Source of the DNA: Niallia circulans NBRC 13626
GTDB taxonomy: Bacteria; Bacillota; Bacilli; Bacillales; Cytobacillaceae
Length of the DNA: 64,000 bases
Direction: 5' to 3'
Assembly (NCBI RefSeq): GCF_001591585.1
Contig: NZ_BCVE01000020.1
Coordinates: 21,232-85,231 of the forward strand
This document shows positions 9,805 through 19,574 of the stretch, piece by piece. The notes under the pieces were generated by a model. The model ran no database searches, was not told the origin of the DNA, and saw nothing but the letters and a program-made list of their open reading frames with translations. Every line of letters begins with the position of its first letter. Position 1 is the stretch's first letter. The position numbers were made by a program, and so were the translations under genes.

Positions 9805-9936
9805 TTAAAACATCTTCATTACTTTTCTCTGCACTTTTTTCAGTTGTTTTTGACTTATCATATTATTTTTTTGCATATAGCTAAGTGCCACTACACCAGC
9901 TCCAATAGCTATTGCTGTATTTATCGCTTTACCCAT
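9805..9936 (-). CDS. yrzQ: Small DUF3918 family protein (YrzQ-like)
   Basis: 43-residue protein beginning MGKAINTAIAIGAGVVALSY and ending KVQRKVMKMF: a short hydrophobic segment followed by a basic tail, resembling the small B. subtilis protein YrzQ found at this position. AAAGGGGTG stands eight bases before the ATG. It lies 54 bases after the zinc-ribbon gene and before a strong terminator. Function unknown. Confidence 0.7.
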   Translation of the reverse strand: MGKAINTAIAIGAGVVALSYMQKNNMISQKQLKKVQRKVMKMF

Positions 9937-9990
9937 TACTTTGCACCCCTTTTATATGGAAGTGAGCGCCAAGATTACACAAAGACAAAC

Positions 9991-10179
9991 TTAGCTTAAT
10001 CGACGCTCTTCTTCGTCAAATAAGTCGTCTAAAGAACTTAAGCTTCCATCTTCTTCTACTTGATGTGTATGAATAATCCCTTTCGTAAGCGATAATTCAA
10101 TAAAGCAATTCCAGCAGTAATATTGATTGATTCCAATTTTCCCAATATCTTTGCTCTGACAATTTGGACATTTGAGCAT
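9991..10179 (-). CDS. Small zinc-ribbon protein, possibly YrzR
   Basis: 62 residues with two cysteine pairs, LKCPNCQS and YYCWNCFIE, forming a probable zinc ribbon, and an acidic tail (DDLFDEEERR). I take the ATG at 10179 (MLKCPNCQ), preceded by GAGGTG at six bases, rather than an ATG 16 codons upstream that lacks a ribosome site. Located between recD2 and the YrzQ-like gene, as in related bacilli. The function is not known; a nucleic-acid or protein-binding role would be a guess. Confidence 0.72.
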   Translation of the reverse strand: MLKCPNCQSKDIGKIGINQYYCWNCFIELSLTKGIIHTHQVEEDGSLSSLDDLFDEEERRLS

Positions 10180-10400
10180 AGGAAACACCTCATCTTTATT
10201 CGTTTCATGAAATATTCCACTTAACATGAAATTTCCAGGTAAGTATTCCCATTATGCTCTATATCCCGTCCAAATATACCAGTGTTTTTAGGAGTTGGCT
10301 GTTTTTATTGGCAAGTTAGAATCCAACTGGATTTTTTCGAAGAAGATAGCATTACTATTTTTCACCTAGAACTTAAAAACATGTAGTACAAACATTGGCA

Positions 10401-10430
10401 AAAAAAATCCCCTAATATGGGGATTTCTCT
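10401..10430 (-). terminator. Terminator after recD2
   Basis: AATCCCC-ATATTA-GGGGATT hairpin followed by TTTTTTT on the minus strand, 44 bases past the recD2 stop. Confidence 0.85.
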
Positions 10431-10473
10431 TTTAAAAATAGAGATTTTCTTAAAAAGTTTGTACCTAAGTAAT

Positions 10474-12900
10474 TTAGGATTCGGATGCTTCCATAAAATC
10501 ATATGGGGTGATATTTTCCATTCCGATCATTGGATCGATTTGATTGATTTTACCTTCATACAATAAATCAAATGACTTCTCTTTTGTCATTTCCATCGTC
10601 TCGTCTGGTTGATATACATCAGCAAATGCCTCTTTGATCTTTTCTTTTAAGGTTGTTTGCCGGTTTAGTTCATCATTTCGGCTGACACCTAATTCCATTG
10701 CTTCCAGTTCTCCACATAGAATCAAAAATTGTTTACTTCTAGTTATTCCGGTGTAAATTAAATTTCTTCTTAACATGCGATAATAACTTTTAACAACGGG
10801 CATGATGACGATTGGAAACTCACTGCCTTGCGATTTATGGACAGAACAGCAATATGCCAGCGTAATTTGATTTAAATCCTGTCTCGTGTAGGTTGCTTCT
10901 ATTCCATCAAACGAAACAATAACCATGTCTTGCTTTTCCGTATTTTCCTTCGCATAAAAAATCGATACAATCTCACCCATATCACCATTAAAAACATTGC
11001 TTTCTGGCTGATTGACGAGTTGAAGGACTTTATCACCGATACGGTATGTAACCTCTCCAAATTTCAGCTCTTTTCTGGTGCCATCGGGATTAGGATTTAA
11101 TATTTCTTGTAAGATAGCATTTAAGCGGTCAATTCCTGCTGGTCCTCTATACATCGGGGCCAATACTTGAATATCCATTGGCGCGAAGCCTTTGTTTTTC
11201 GCATTCAAAACAATTTTTTCAATTGCCTGCGGAATTTGACTGGAAGAGCACTTTATAAAAGACCGATCCCCTTGGGGCACAAGAAGATTAGCCGGCAGCT
11301 GGCCTTTTTTCATTTCATGTGCCAGCTCGATTATCGATGATCCTTCGGCTTGTCGATAAATATCTTTCAACTTAACCGTAGGAATACATGCTGAATCAAG
11401 CAGATCTTTTAATACTTGGCCCGGCCCTACTGATGGCAGCTGGTCTTCATCTCCGACAATAATTACTTGAATATGTTCAGGCAAAGCCTTAAATAATTGA
11501 TGGGCTAGCCAAATATCAACCATCGATGTTTCATCGACGATGAGGATTTTCCCCTCCAAAGGATGATCCTCATCCCGTTCAAATGTTCCAGTGCCATTCC
11601 AGCCCAACAATCGATGAATAGTAACTGCTGGTAAACCTGTCGATTCCGCCATTCGTTTAGCCGCTCGGCCAGTTGGCGCCGCAAGAATAAACGGATAGGG
11701 TTCATCGTTTTTATAATCATTAGGATCTAAAGAACAACCGTGCAATTCACCATATAATTCAACAATTCCCTTTATGACAGTTGTTTTCCCCGTTCCGGGA
11801 CCACCTGTCAATATTAGCATCGGGGACATAAGCGCTGTTTGAATCGCCTCTCGTTGAGAGGGAGCATATTGAACACCGATACGGTCCTCTAAGTTTCCTA
11901 ACGCCAGCAGAAATTCCGATTCTGGAAATTGGTCTTTATATTCAGATTGCTCCATTACTCGCTTTATATTTCGTACAAGTCCTTTTTCTGAAAAAAACAA
12001 AGAAGGTAAATATATTTTTTTATCCTCAACTATAATTTTTCCTTCTTCCTCTAGCTGAATAACCTGATCTGCTATTTGCGAAAATTCTATCTCCTCTTTT
12101 TGATTTTCTTCAAGCAGCGCTTTTACTTTTTCTAGTAAAAATTCCGCATGGAGATAGACATGGCCTTCCTGATTACTGCTCAGCTCTAAAATATACAAAC
12201 AGCCAGCCTTTAATCGATCTGGATGATTCCCAGTAATTCCAATCTGAGATCCAAGGTCATCTGCTTTTCCAAAACCGATTCCTTCAATATCCTCCACTAA
12301 TTTATATGGATTTGTCTGGACTATTTCTAGCGTATTTTCTTTATATACCTGATAAATTTTCATCGACAATTGCGGACCAAACCCATATTGATTTAGTGAA
12401 ACCATCGCTTGCTCTAACCCTTGATTTTTCATTAATGTATCATAGAGGATTTTCGCTTTATCTGATGCAAGTTTGGGCACTGTCTCTAAAATCGATGGCT
12501 GATTCATGATTTTAGAGATTGCTTCTTCTCCTAAAGTATCCACAATATTCTCTGCTGTTTTTTCCCCAATCCCTTTAAATAAGTTGCTCGATAAATAAGC
12601 AATAACCCCTTGCTTTGTTTGTGGCATTTCTTTTCGAAAGGAAGTCGCCTGCAGCTGTAAACCGAATCTTGGATGCTCTTTAAAATCACCAAAGTAAGTA
12701 TACGTCTCTTCTTCGTTCATCTTTGGTAAATAGCCAGTAATTACCGCTTCTTTATCGTCATAATCATGATTCGTTTCATCAACTCGTATTCTTATCACGG
12801 AGTAAAGATTCTGTTCATTGTGAAAAATGGTAACAAGATGCCGTCCCTTTACATACTTTTTTTCATTTTCAAAAAGATCCAAAGAGTTCTGCTCGTTCAA
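10474..12900 (-). CDS. recD2: ATP-dependent RecD-like DNA helicase RecD2
   Basis: 808-residue SF1B 5'-3' helicase acting in DNA repair and replication restart outside any RecBCD complex. N-terminal domain with two helix-hairpin-helix stretches (GIGEKTAENI at 110, IEGIGFGKADDL at 205); Walker A GGPGTGKTT at 366-374; Walker B ILIVDETSMVD; VIIVGDEDQLPSVGPGQVL; the late motif CSVHKSQGSEFP; and a GITRSK arginine-finger region. Starts with a TTG at 12900, seven bases after AAGGAGG. Same order as B. subtilis yrrC-yrrB-trmU. Confidence 0.95.
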   Translation of the reverse strand: MNEQNSLDLFENEKKYVKGRHLVTIFHNEQNLYSVIRIRVDETNHDYDDKEAVITGYLPKMNEEETYTYFGDFKEHPRFGLQLQATSFRKEMPQTKQGVIAYLSSNLFKGIGEKTAENIVDTLGEEAISKIMNQPSILETVPKLASDKAKILYDTLMKNQGLEQAMVSLNQYGFGPQLSMKIYQVYKENTLEIVQTNPYKLVEDIEGIGFGKADDLGSQIGITGNHPDRLKAGCLYILELSSNQEGHVYLHAEFLLEKVKALLEENQKEEIEFSQIADQVIQLEEEGKIIVEDKKIYLPSLFFSEKGLVRNIKRVMEQSEYKDQFPESEFLLALGNLEDRIGVQYAPSQREAIQTALMSPMLILTGGPGTGKTTVIKGIVELYGELHGCSLDPNDYKNDEPYPFILAAPTGRAAKRMAESTGLPAVTIHRLLGWNGTGTFERDEDHPLEGKILIVDETSMVDIWLAHQLFKALPEHIQVIIVGDEDQLPSVGPGQVLKDLLDSACIPTVKLKDIYRQAEGSSIIELAHEMKKGQLPANLLVPQGDRSFIKCSSSQIPQAIEKIVLNAKNKGFAPMDIQVLAPMYRGPAGIDRLNAILQEILNPNPDGTRKELKFGEVTYRIGDKVLQLVNQPESNVFNGDMGEIVSIFYAKENTEKQDMVIVSFDGIEATYTRQDLNQITLAYCCSVHKSQGSEFPIVIMPVVKSYYRMLRRNLIYTGITRSKQFLILCGELEAMELGVSRNDELNRQTTLKEKIKEAFADVYQPDETMEMTKEKSFDLLYEGKINQIDPMIGMENITPYDFMEASES

Positions 12901-12943
12901 CTGAATTCCTCCTTTCTTCCTTTATATTTCATGTCTCTTTCCC

Positions 12944-13594
12944 TTACTTTTCTTCGATAATTTGCTTTCCGTAACCAGCAAGAAGATGATCTGGCTGAAT
13001 TTCCAGCGCCTTATTGAACATTTCAACTGCTTTCGCTGTTTTTTCTTTAAAACCATAGGCAACCCCTAAATTGTAATAAGCATCTGCATGAGTGACATCT
13101 AATGCTATACAGGATTGAAATTGTGTGATTGCTTCTTCAATATATTCATTCTGTGCCAAACAGAGCCCTAGCTGAAAGAATGCCTCCGCATCTTGACTAT
13201 TAAGTTCCACTGCTCTTTGAAAATAAGGAATTGCCAGTTTCCCTTTATCTAATCCAACATAAGTAAGTCCAAGCATAAAGAAATTATCACTTGTTTCGAG
13301 GCCCTTTTCTAATGCTAGTTCAAACATATTCTTTGCGGATTCTAAATTTTCTTTTTCATAATAAACGGTCCCTGCACTATAATAGGCTGCTGCCGTTGTA
13401 TCATCTATTTCAATCGCCTTTTGGTAGAAAGATAATGCCCTTGTATCATCTCCTAAAGCTGATAAAACATTGCCAAAATTAACATAAGAAACAGCATTGT
13501 TCGGATTCTTCTCAATCTCTTCCATAAAAAACTTTGCTGCTTCTTCCCATTTACCTTCTTGCATATATTGTATTCCTAATTGACTATTATCCAT
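12944..13594 (-). CDS. yrrB: Tetratricopeptide repeat protein YrrB
   Basis: 216 residues built almost entirely of TPR units of 34 residues (for example NAVSYVNFGNVLSALGDDTR, DAEAFFQLGLCLAQNEYIEE, HADAYYNLGVAYGFKEKTAK), a protein-protein interaction scaffold homologous to B. subtilis YrrB, whose partners are not firmly known. I start at the ATG at 13594 (MDNSQLG), eight bases after GGAGTG; an in-frame ATG 15 bases earlier has no ribosome site. Sits between mnmA and recD2 with a 43-base gap to recD2. Confidence 0.9.
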   Translation of the reverse strand: MDNSQLGIQYMQEGKWEEAAKFFMEEIEKNPNNAVSYVNFGNVLSALGDDTRALSFYQKAIEIDDTTAAAYYSAGTVYYEKENLESAKNMFELALEKGLETSDNFFMLGLTYVGLDKGKLAIPYFQRAVELNSQDAEAFFQLGLCLAQNEYIEEAITQFQSCIALDVTHADAYYNLGVAYGFKEKTAKAVEMFNKALEIQPDHLLAGYGKQIIEEK

Positions 13595-13620
13595 CTTAAA
13601 ACACTCCATTTCTTATTGGT

Positions 13621-13626
13621 AGTATA
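13621..13626 (-). promoter_or_regulatory. Extended -10 promoter of yrrB-recD2
   Basis: Minus strand ATGCTATACT: an extended TG one base before TATACT, 27 bases before the yrrB start. No clear -35 hexamer, as is usual for extended -10 promoters. Confidence 0.5.
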
Positions 13627-13650
13627 GCATATTTTCTAATCAAAAAATGA

Positions 13651-13700
13651 GAAAAGCAACTAGCAAATCCTCTTATTACAGGAGAATTGCCAGCTGCTTT
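13651..13700 (-). terminator. Second terminator-like hairpin after mnmA
   Basis: Minus strand AAGCAGCTGGCAA pairs with TTTGCTAGTTGCTT and is followed by TTTCTCATTTTTT. It lies behind the first mnmA terminator, giving a tandem pair. Confidence 0.6.
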
Positions 13701-13709
13701 TTGCCATAT

Positions 13710-13746
13710 GTAAAAACTGTCGACTAATTAATGTTAGTCGACAGTT
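13710..13746 (-). terminator. Terminator after mnmA
   Basis: Perfect inverted repeat AACTGTCGACTAA / TTAGTCGACAGTT (13715-13727 and 13734-13746) six bases after the mnmA stop, continued by TTTTA on the minus strand. Confidence 0.85.
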
Positions 13747-13751
13747 CATCC

Positions 13752-14894
<1,143 letters not shown>

Positions 14895-14914
14895 TTACAT
14901 GGAAGGGAAGGTTA

Positions 14915-16057
14915 TCATTTTGTCAGACGGTTAATGATTTTGACTAACTCATGACCGACCTTTTCTATTTGTTGTTCCGTATTATTTAATCCAAAGCTAA
15001 ATCGAATGGAATTTTTTGTTCTTTCCGATTCTTTGCCAAACATGCTTACTAACACATGAGAAGGTTCGATTGATCCAGCAGTACATGCAGAACCACTAGA
15101 AGCAGCAATACCCGCTAAGTCAAGATTAACTAACATTGCTTCCACATTTGTACCGGGAAAGCTTAAGTTTAAAACATGTGGCAAGGTATTATCAACTAAT
15201 CCGTTTTGCTTAAAAGAAATATTATTATCTTTTAAGATACCTGTAAGGATTTCTTTATATTTTTTAAACTGCTCTCTCTTTTGCAATCTATTTTGTTGAG
15301 AAATTTCTACTGCTAGCTGAAAGCCTGCTAAAGAAGGAACGTTCTCAGTGCCAGCTCTTCTTTTTTTCTCTTGTTCTCCACCAAATAATTGAGGATTTAG
15401 TTTAATGCCGTTTTTAACATATAAAAACCCTATTCCTTTAGGACCATTAATCTTATGAGAAGAAACAGATAAAAGGTCGATGTGCTGTTCTTTTACATCA
15501 ATATCTTCTAAACCGTAGGCTTGTACCGCATCTGTATGGAAGACAGCAGGATGATTTTTTAACAATAAGCCAATTTCTTTTATCGGTTGAATCGCACCCA
15601 CTTCATTATTGCCATACATAATCGTAACAAGAATTGTATCTTCTCTTAATGCTGATTTGAATTCATTCAAATCTATTAGTCCGTATTCATTTACAGAAAG
15701 ATAAGTAACCTCGTAGCCCTTTTTCTCTAATTCTTGGCAAGCATGTAATACGGCATGGTGTTCAATTTCCGTTGTGATAATATGTTTTCCTTTTGCTTCT
15801 TTTCCTTCTGCAATTCCAAAGATAGCGTAATTATCTGCCTCTGTACCACCGCTAGTAAAAATAATTTCATTTTCGTGAGCACCTATACTAGAAGCAGCTA
15901 CTGCTCTAGCCTTATCCAATATATTTCTTGCCTGTCTTCCATAGGCATGAATACTTGAAGGATTGCCAAATTGATCTTTCATGACTTCATACATTCTATC
16001 GATTACTTTTGGATGCATGGGTGAAGTTGCCGCATGATCCACATAAATATGTTCCAA
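14915..16057 (-). CDS. iscS: Cysteine desulfurase IscS-type (YrvO), sulfur donor for MnmA
   Basis: PLP enzyme of 380 residues releasing sulfur from cysteine. The PLP lysine is in SVSSHKINGPKGIGF and the persulfide cysteine in ASSGSACTAGS; HTDAVQAYG and HVLNLSFPG are also typical. I prefer a TTG at 16057 (reading as MEHIYVDHAATSPM) because AGGTG stands six bases upstream; a GTG three codons earlier overlaps that ribosome site. B. subtilis YrvO serves tRNA thiolation with MnmA, matching this two-gene unit. It follows cymR, the cysteine regulator, after a 143-base gap holding its own TATAAT. Confidence 0.94.
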   Translation of the reverse strand: MEHIYVDHAATSPMHPKVIDRMYEVMKDQFGNPSSIHAYGRQARNILDKARAVAASSIGAHENEIIFTSGGTEADNYAIFGIAEGKEAKGKHIITTEIEHHAVLHACQELEKKGYEVTYLSVNEYGLIDLNEFKSALREDTILVTIMYGNNEVGAIQPIKEIGLLLKNHPAVFHTDAVQAYGLEDIDVKEQHIDLLSVSSHKINGPKGIGFLYVKNGIKLNPQLFGGEQEKKRRAGTENVPSLAGFQLAVEISQQNRLQKREQFKKYKEILTGILKDNNISFKQNGLVDNTLPHVLNLSFPGTNVEAMLVNLDLAGIAASSGSACTAGSIEPSHVLVSMFGKESERTKNSIRFSFGLNNTEQQIEKVGHELVKIINRLTK

Positions 16058-16159
16058 GTTATTCACCTACAATTAATTAGTTGTAATCATTTCAGTTTTC
16101 TATTTTTGCCCAATACTTAAAAAAAATCATACAAAGAGCTTTCTACACACTTGATTGCT

Positions 16160-16165
16160 ATTATA
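16160..16165 (-). promoter_or_regulatory. Candidate -10 box of iscS-mnmA
   Basis: TATAAT on the minus strand between cymR and iscS, about 100 bases before iscS; a weak TTAGAA lies 18 bases upstream. Confidence 0.4.
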
Positions 16166-16200
16166 CGGAAACAGCCATCATTTTTCTAAAATGCAGCTTC

Positions 16201-16620
16201 TTAAATATAAAACATATAACCATCTGTGCTATCATCTTCTTGATGGTTAGCTAGGTCTTCAATTGTGGTTGAATCTAATACATCTTTTACGGCATCTCTG
16301 ATTTTCATCCATAGAGCTTTCTTGGCTGGTTCTTCATCTTCGATTCCCTCGACAGGGCTAATAGGCCCTTCTAATATACGAATAATGTCTCCAGCGGTAA
16401 TTTTATTAGGTTCATCGCCTAATACATATCCACCATACGCTCCACGAATACTGCGCACATAACCAGCATTACGCAATGGAGCAACTAATTGTTCCAAATA
16501 ATGCTCTGATAAATTATTGGTTTGAGCAATTGATTTTAATGAAATCGGTCCCTCTCCGTGCTTCTTTGCTAATTCCATCATAATAGTTAATCCATATCTT
16601 CCTTTAGTAGATATCTTCAT
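16201..16620 (-). CDS. cymR: Rrf2-family cysteine metabolism repressor CymR
   Basis: 139-residue winged-helix Rrf2 regulator. MKISTKGRYGLTIMMELAKK is the Rrf2 opening; the recognition helix region is LSEHYLEQLVAPLRNAGYVRSI and the wing is RGAYGGYVLG. It has no cysteine triplet, consistent with CymR rather than IscR: B. subtilis CymR senses cysteine availability through a complex with CysK. Its ATG overlaps the TAA of the upstream membrane-protein gene by one base (TAATG), so its translation is probably coupled to that gene, unlike the B. subtilis layout. Confidence 0.93.
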   Translation of the reverse strand: MKISTKGRYGLTIMMELAKKHGEGPISLKSIAQTNNLSEHYLEQLVAPLRNAGYVRSIRGAYGGYVLGDEPNKITAGDIIRILEGPISPVEGIEDEEPAKKALWMKIRDAVKDVLDSTTIEDLANHQEDDSTDGYMFYI

Positions 16621-17303
16621 TATTTTGCCTCCCGCTCCATATTATGTTGGTGAATATTATTCACCGTTCTTTTATTTCGGTCCAATATATAGTTCGTCCA
16701 TTTAGTACACTGTGGGATACTCCATCCCGCAACTCTTCCTATTAAAGCAGCATAGATAATCGTTCCCCATGATACAGGTCCACCAAGTATCCATCCTACT
16801 ATTAAAACAATTGCCTCCATCAATAATCTCGTTCTTGCAATACTCCCGCCAAATTTTTCTGATAAGACTATCATAAGACTATCTCTCGGTCCTGCACCAA
16901 GTTTCGCAGAAATATAGAATCCCATTCCATAGCCCATTATAATCAATCCAATTAAAAACATAATCCATTTTTGATAAAGGGTCGCAGGGGTATTCATAAA
17001 GGGAAGAAGTAGAAAAATATCAATAAATACTCCTACTAACACCATATTTAATAAAGCACCAAAAGGAGGAAGTTTTTTTGAAAGGATGGCAGCTATCAAT
17101 AGGATTAAAAAACCAACTATTATTGCCCAGCTGCCGATGGTCAGACCAAACTGAATATGCAATCCAATATTCAAGACATCCCATGGGGCTGAACCTAAAT
17201 TTGCTGTAATAACTAACACAATGCCTAATGACATAATCAAAAGCCCTATTATAAAAATAAAAAGTCGTTGAACTGGTTTATCTTGGCCTATTAATGATTT
17301 CAT
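16620..17303 (-). CDS. YczE/YyaS/YitT-family integral membrane protein
   Basis: 227 residues, five or six membrane segments (RLFIFIIGLLIMSLGIVLVI; IIVGFLILLIAAIL; ALLNMVLVGVFIDIFLLL; KWIMFLIGLIIMGYGMGFYI). Contains two related motifs, ANLGSAPWDVLNIGL and AKLGAGPRDSLMIVL, an internal duplication typical of the COG2364 (YczE) family. No transported substrate is known. Its stop overlaps the cymR start, and a promoter with extended -10 and a 9-bp inverted repeat lie upstream. Confidence 0.82.
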   Translation of the reverse strand: MKSLIGQDKPVQRLFIFIIGLLIMSLGIVLVITANLGSAPWDVLNIGLHIQFGLTIGSWAIIVGFLILLIAAILSKKLPPFGALLNMVLVGVFIDIFLLLPFMNTPATLYQKWIMFLIGLIIMGYGMGFYISAKLGAGPRDSLMIVLSEKFGGSIARTRLLMEAIVLIVGWILGGPVSWGTIIYAALIGRVAGWSIPQCTKWTNYILDRNKRTVNNIHQHNMEREAK

Positions 17304-17362
17304 CTGGTGCCCCTTTTGCTTTCCCTATCGTAAGTGTTTTTTCTGTATAATTGCCATTAAGC

Positions 17363-17368
17363 ATTATA
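17363..17368 (-). promoter_or_regulatory. Extended -10 promoter of the YczE-like gene and cymR
   Basis: Minus strand TATGCTATAAT: extended TG plus a perfect TATAAT, 60 bases before the gene start. Confidence 0.55.
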
Positions 17369-17437
17369 GCATAATTACTTTTATAATTGTTGCAGTAAAG
17401 ACCTGATATTCATTCTTTATCCAGTATAATTAGTTTA

Positions 17438-17462
17438 TATCCTATCTATTCAATAGGATATC
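17438..17462. promoter_or_regulatory. Perfect 9-bp inverted repeat, possible operator upstream of the YczE-cymR promoter
   Basis: ATATCCTAT and ATAGGATAT separated by seven bases, roughly 70 bases upstream of the -10 box. No T-run follows on either strand, so it is not a terminator. The binding protein is unknown. Confidence 0.4.
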
Positions 17463-17525
17463 ATATTTTTTCGTTTTCGCTAAACTTGCTTTTTTTATTG
17501 CTGTATATAGAAGCATCTCTAGATT

Positions 17526-17569
17526 AAAAAGAAGGAATTCCTCCTTTAGCAAAAGAAGAAATCCCTTCA
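17526..17569 (-). terminator. Terminator of the N-succinylamino acid racemase operon
   Basis: Minus strand GAAGGGATTTCTTC pairs with GGAGGAATTCCTTC and is followed by TTTTTAATC, right after the desuccinylase stop. Confidence 0.75.
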
Positions 17570-17571
17570 AT

Positions 17572-18714
17572 CTATTGTTTTTCTTCCATTAATTTGACTG
17601 TCGATAAAGCCATAATTTTTATCCCATGCAGTAGGCTTTCTAACTGAAAATACATGTCCGGATGATGTAATCCGGGCTGTAAATCTGTGCCTAAGCCAAT
17701 CATCGTTGTTTGCAGTTGTTCCTTTACTTTCGCATAATAATGAAAATCTTCTCCACCAGGTGTTACTGGAGGCTTTACAAGCCCTTTCTCTCCTAGTATT
17801 TCTTTAATACTCTTAGCTACTATTTCTTCCATCGATTTATTTGGTCTTGCGGCTGGCATGTCGGATAGTAGTTCTAATTCTACTCGAGCTCCATTCGCTT
17901 CACCTGCAAGTTTCACTTGGCTTTCAAGTCTGGAAATCAATTGTTCCATCGCTTCATTGGTTTGGGCACGAACATCAATGCCAAACTCCGCATAATCGGG
18001 AATAATATTAAAATTCTTTCCTCCCGCCTGGGCAAAAGTCATTTTCGCGGAGGCAGGTATAATCGGATTTAGTGGAATAGAACGAATAGCCATATTAATA
18101 GCTGTAAGACTGTCGATAACATTTATCCCTAAATGCGGTCTTGCGGCATGTGACTGCATTCCATACAGTTTTCCTTTAAAGCTTGCCGCTGCTCCATGGT
18201 AAATTGCAGGAGAACATTCTCCAAATTTCATTTCTTGAATTGGTCGTACATGTAAGCCTAATAAATAATCAACATCATCTAAAAGCCCTTTATTAATAAA
18301 GGAAATTGCACCTGCACCAGTCTCTTCAGCTGGCTGGAACAGGCACTTAATTCTCCCCTTTGGTTCTTGGCCTAATTCCTTCAGACATCTTAAAGTAAAA
18401 AGCAAAATCGTCGTGTGTGCATCATGACCACATGAATGATTGGCCTTCCATTCTCCCTTCACTTGCTGCCATAACGCATCCATATCTGCTCGAAGCCCTA
18501 TAACAGGATTATTTTCTTTCCCCCATACCCCAACGATCCCAGTTTGATCATCGAATAATTGATAGGGAATAGATAATTTCTCCAATTCATTTTTTATAAA
18601 TTTCGTCGTTTCAACTTCTTCCCAGCTTATTTCTGCATTATTATGAAGAAACTGGTACATAGCTATTATCTGTTCCTTTTTCCTGTCTACCCAGCTGTCT
18701 ATTTGTTCGTGCAT
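17572..18714 (-). CDS. M20 family amidohydrolase, probable N-succinyl-L-amino acid desuccinylase
   Basis: 380-residue zinc peptidase of the M20 family (N-acyl-L-amino acid amidohydrolase branch). Metal-site motifs are visible: GLRADMDALW, NHSCGHDAHTTILL, FQPAEETGAGA and the late GGEDFHYYAK. Third gene of an operon with an enolase-superfamily racemase and a GNAT acyltransferase. In Geobacillus kaustophilus the equivalent set succinylates D-amino acids, racemises the N-succinyl product and hydrolyses the L-form, giving irreversible D-to-L conversion; the desuccinylase role is inferred from this context. Start at the ATG at 18714 behind GAGGAGGGGG; an earlier ATG at 18759 lies within the preceding gene's end and has no ribosome site. 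Confidence 0.87.
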   Translation of the reverse strand: MHEQIDSWVDRKKEQIIAMYQFLHNNAEISWEEVETTKFIKNELEKLSIPYQLFDDQTGIVGVWGKENNPVIGLRADMDALWQQVKGEWKANHSCGHDAHTTILLFTLRCLKELGQEPKGRIKCLFQPAEETGAGAISFINKGLLDDVDYLLGLHVRPIQEMKFGECSPAIYHGAAASFKGKLYGMQSHAARPHLGINVIDSLTAINMAIRSIPLNPIIPASAKMTFAQAGGKNFNIIPDYAEFGIDVRAQTNEAMEQLISRLESQVKLAGEANGARVELELLSDMPAARPNKSMEEIVAKSIKEILGEKGLVKPPVTPGGEDFHYYAKVKEQLQTTMIGLGTDLQPGLHHPDMYFQLESLLHGIKIMALSTVKLMEEKQ

Positions 18715-18755
18715 TTTCCCCCTCCTCGTATATGTAATTCGTAATTCAAATGGCT

Positions 18756-19556
18756 TCATTCATTCTCTTTGTTTAAGCTTACAATATAATAATTCACTGG
18801 TTCATTTGTCTTTTGAAAGCTGTGAATGATATATCCCCTTACAAACAATTTGGTAAAGACATTTCTATGCATCATACGCCACGTTTCGGCTGCAGCAAAA
18901 TCTATTTCTTTTATTGTATGTATATCTTTAGGAACAGGAACCTTATAGGTATTCGCTTTTATGGATAGGACATCAAAAGATAAAGGAATAGGGATTTCTC
19001 CCCTTGTTTCCCAAGTAACAAGGGAGTGAATTTGCTCCCCTTCCGGATGACGATTATCCGATCGTTTCCCAATGTCCCACTCTAACAATAACCTGTCTGA
19101 AGGAAGACCGCCGTTTAATTCATCCTCCATGTCTCCATAATGATTAGAATAATATGTTTTCACTACCCCTCCTAGTTTCGCTATATTTAGATTGGCATTC
19201 CGTGATTCTAGCGGGTCAAAAGTCCAGATAATTTTCGTATAGCCACGTTCCAAGGCCATTTCCTTTTGTTTTTCTTTCATTTTAAAGCCCAAACCAGCAT
19301 TTCTATCCTCTTCCTTCACTGCCATCATATGGGACACTAAATAGATTTCCTTTTGATGAAAACCAGGGAAACTGTAGCAAAAGCCTACTAGTTCCTCTTT
19401 CAAAAAAGCCCCTATAATTATTCCTCCATTTTGAATGGAGGCAACTAAAAATGGAAATGGAGTAGTATTCGTCCTGCCCCAAATTGAATTTTGAAGGGAA
19501 ACTACCAGTTGGATTTCAGCTTTTTCGGTTACTTCTCTTATTATATAAGGATCCAC
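18756..19556 (-). CDS. GNAT acyltransferase, probable D-amino acid N-succinyltransferase
   Basis: 266 residues; the N-terminal 160 form a GNAT fold (VGFCYSFPGF strand, acetyl/acyl-CoA loop in MMAVKEEDRNAGLGFKMKEKQ, WTFDPLESRNANLNIAKLGG). The remainder is a C-terminal extension typical of the COG3375 acyltransferases found beside N-acylamino acid racemases. In the G. kaustophilus pathway this enzyme transfers succinyl from succinyl-CoA to D-amino acids. GTG start at 19556 behind AAGGGGG with rather long spacing. Sits 18 bases after the racemase gene. Confidence 0.85.
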   Translation of the reverse strand: MDPYIIREVTEKAEIQLVVSLQNSIWGRTNTTPFPFLVASIQNGGIIIGAFLKEELVGFCYSFPGFHQKEIYLVSHMMAVKEEDRNAGLGFKMKEKQKEMALERGYTKIIWTFDPLESRNANLNIAKLGGVVKTYYSNHYGDMEDELNGGLPSDRLLLEWDIGKRSDNRHPEGEQIHSLVTWETRGEIPIPLSFDVLSIKANTYKVPVPKDIHTIKEIDFAAAETWRMMHRNVFTKLFVRGYIIHSFQKTNEPVNYYIVSLNKENE

Positions 19557-19574
19557 TGTCTTTGTTCCCCCTTA

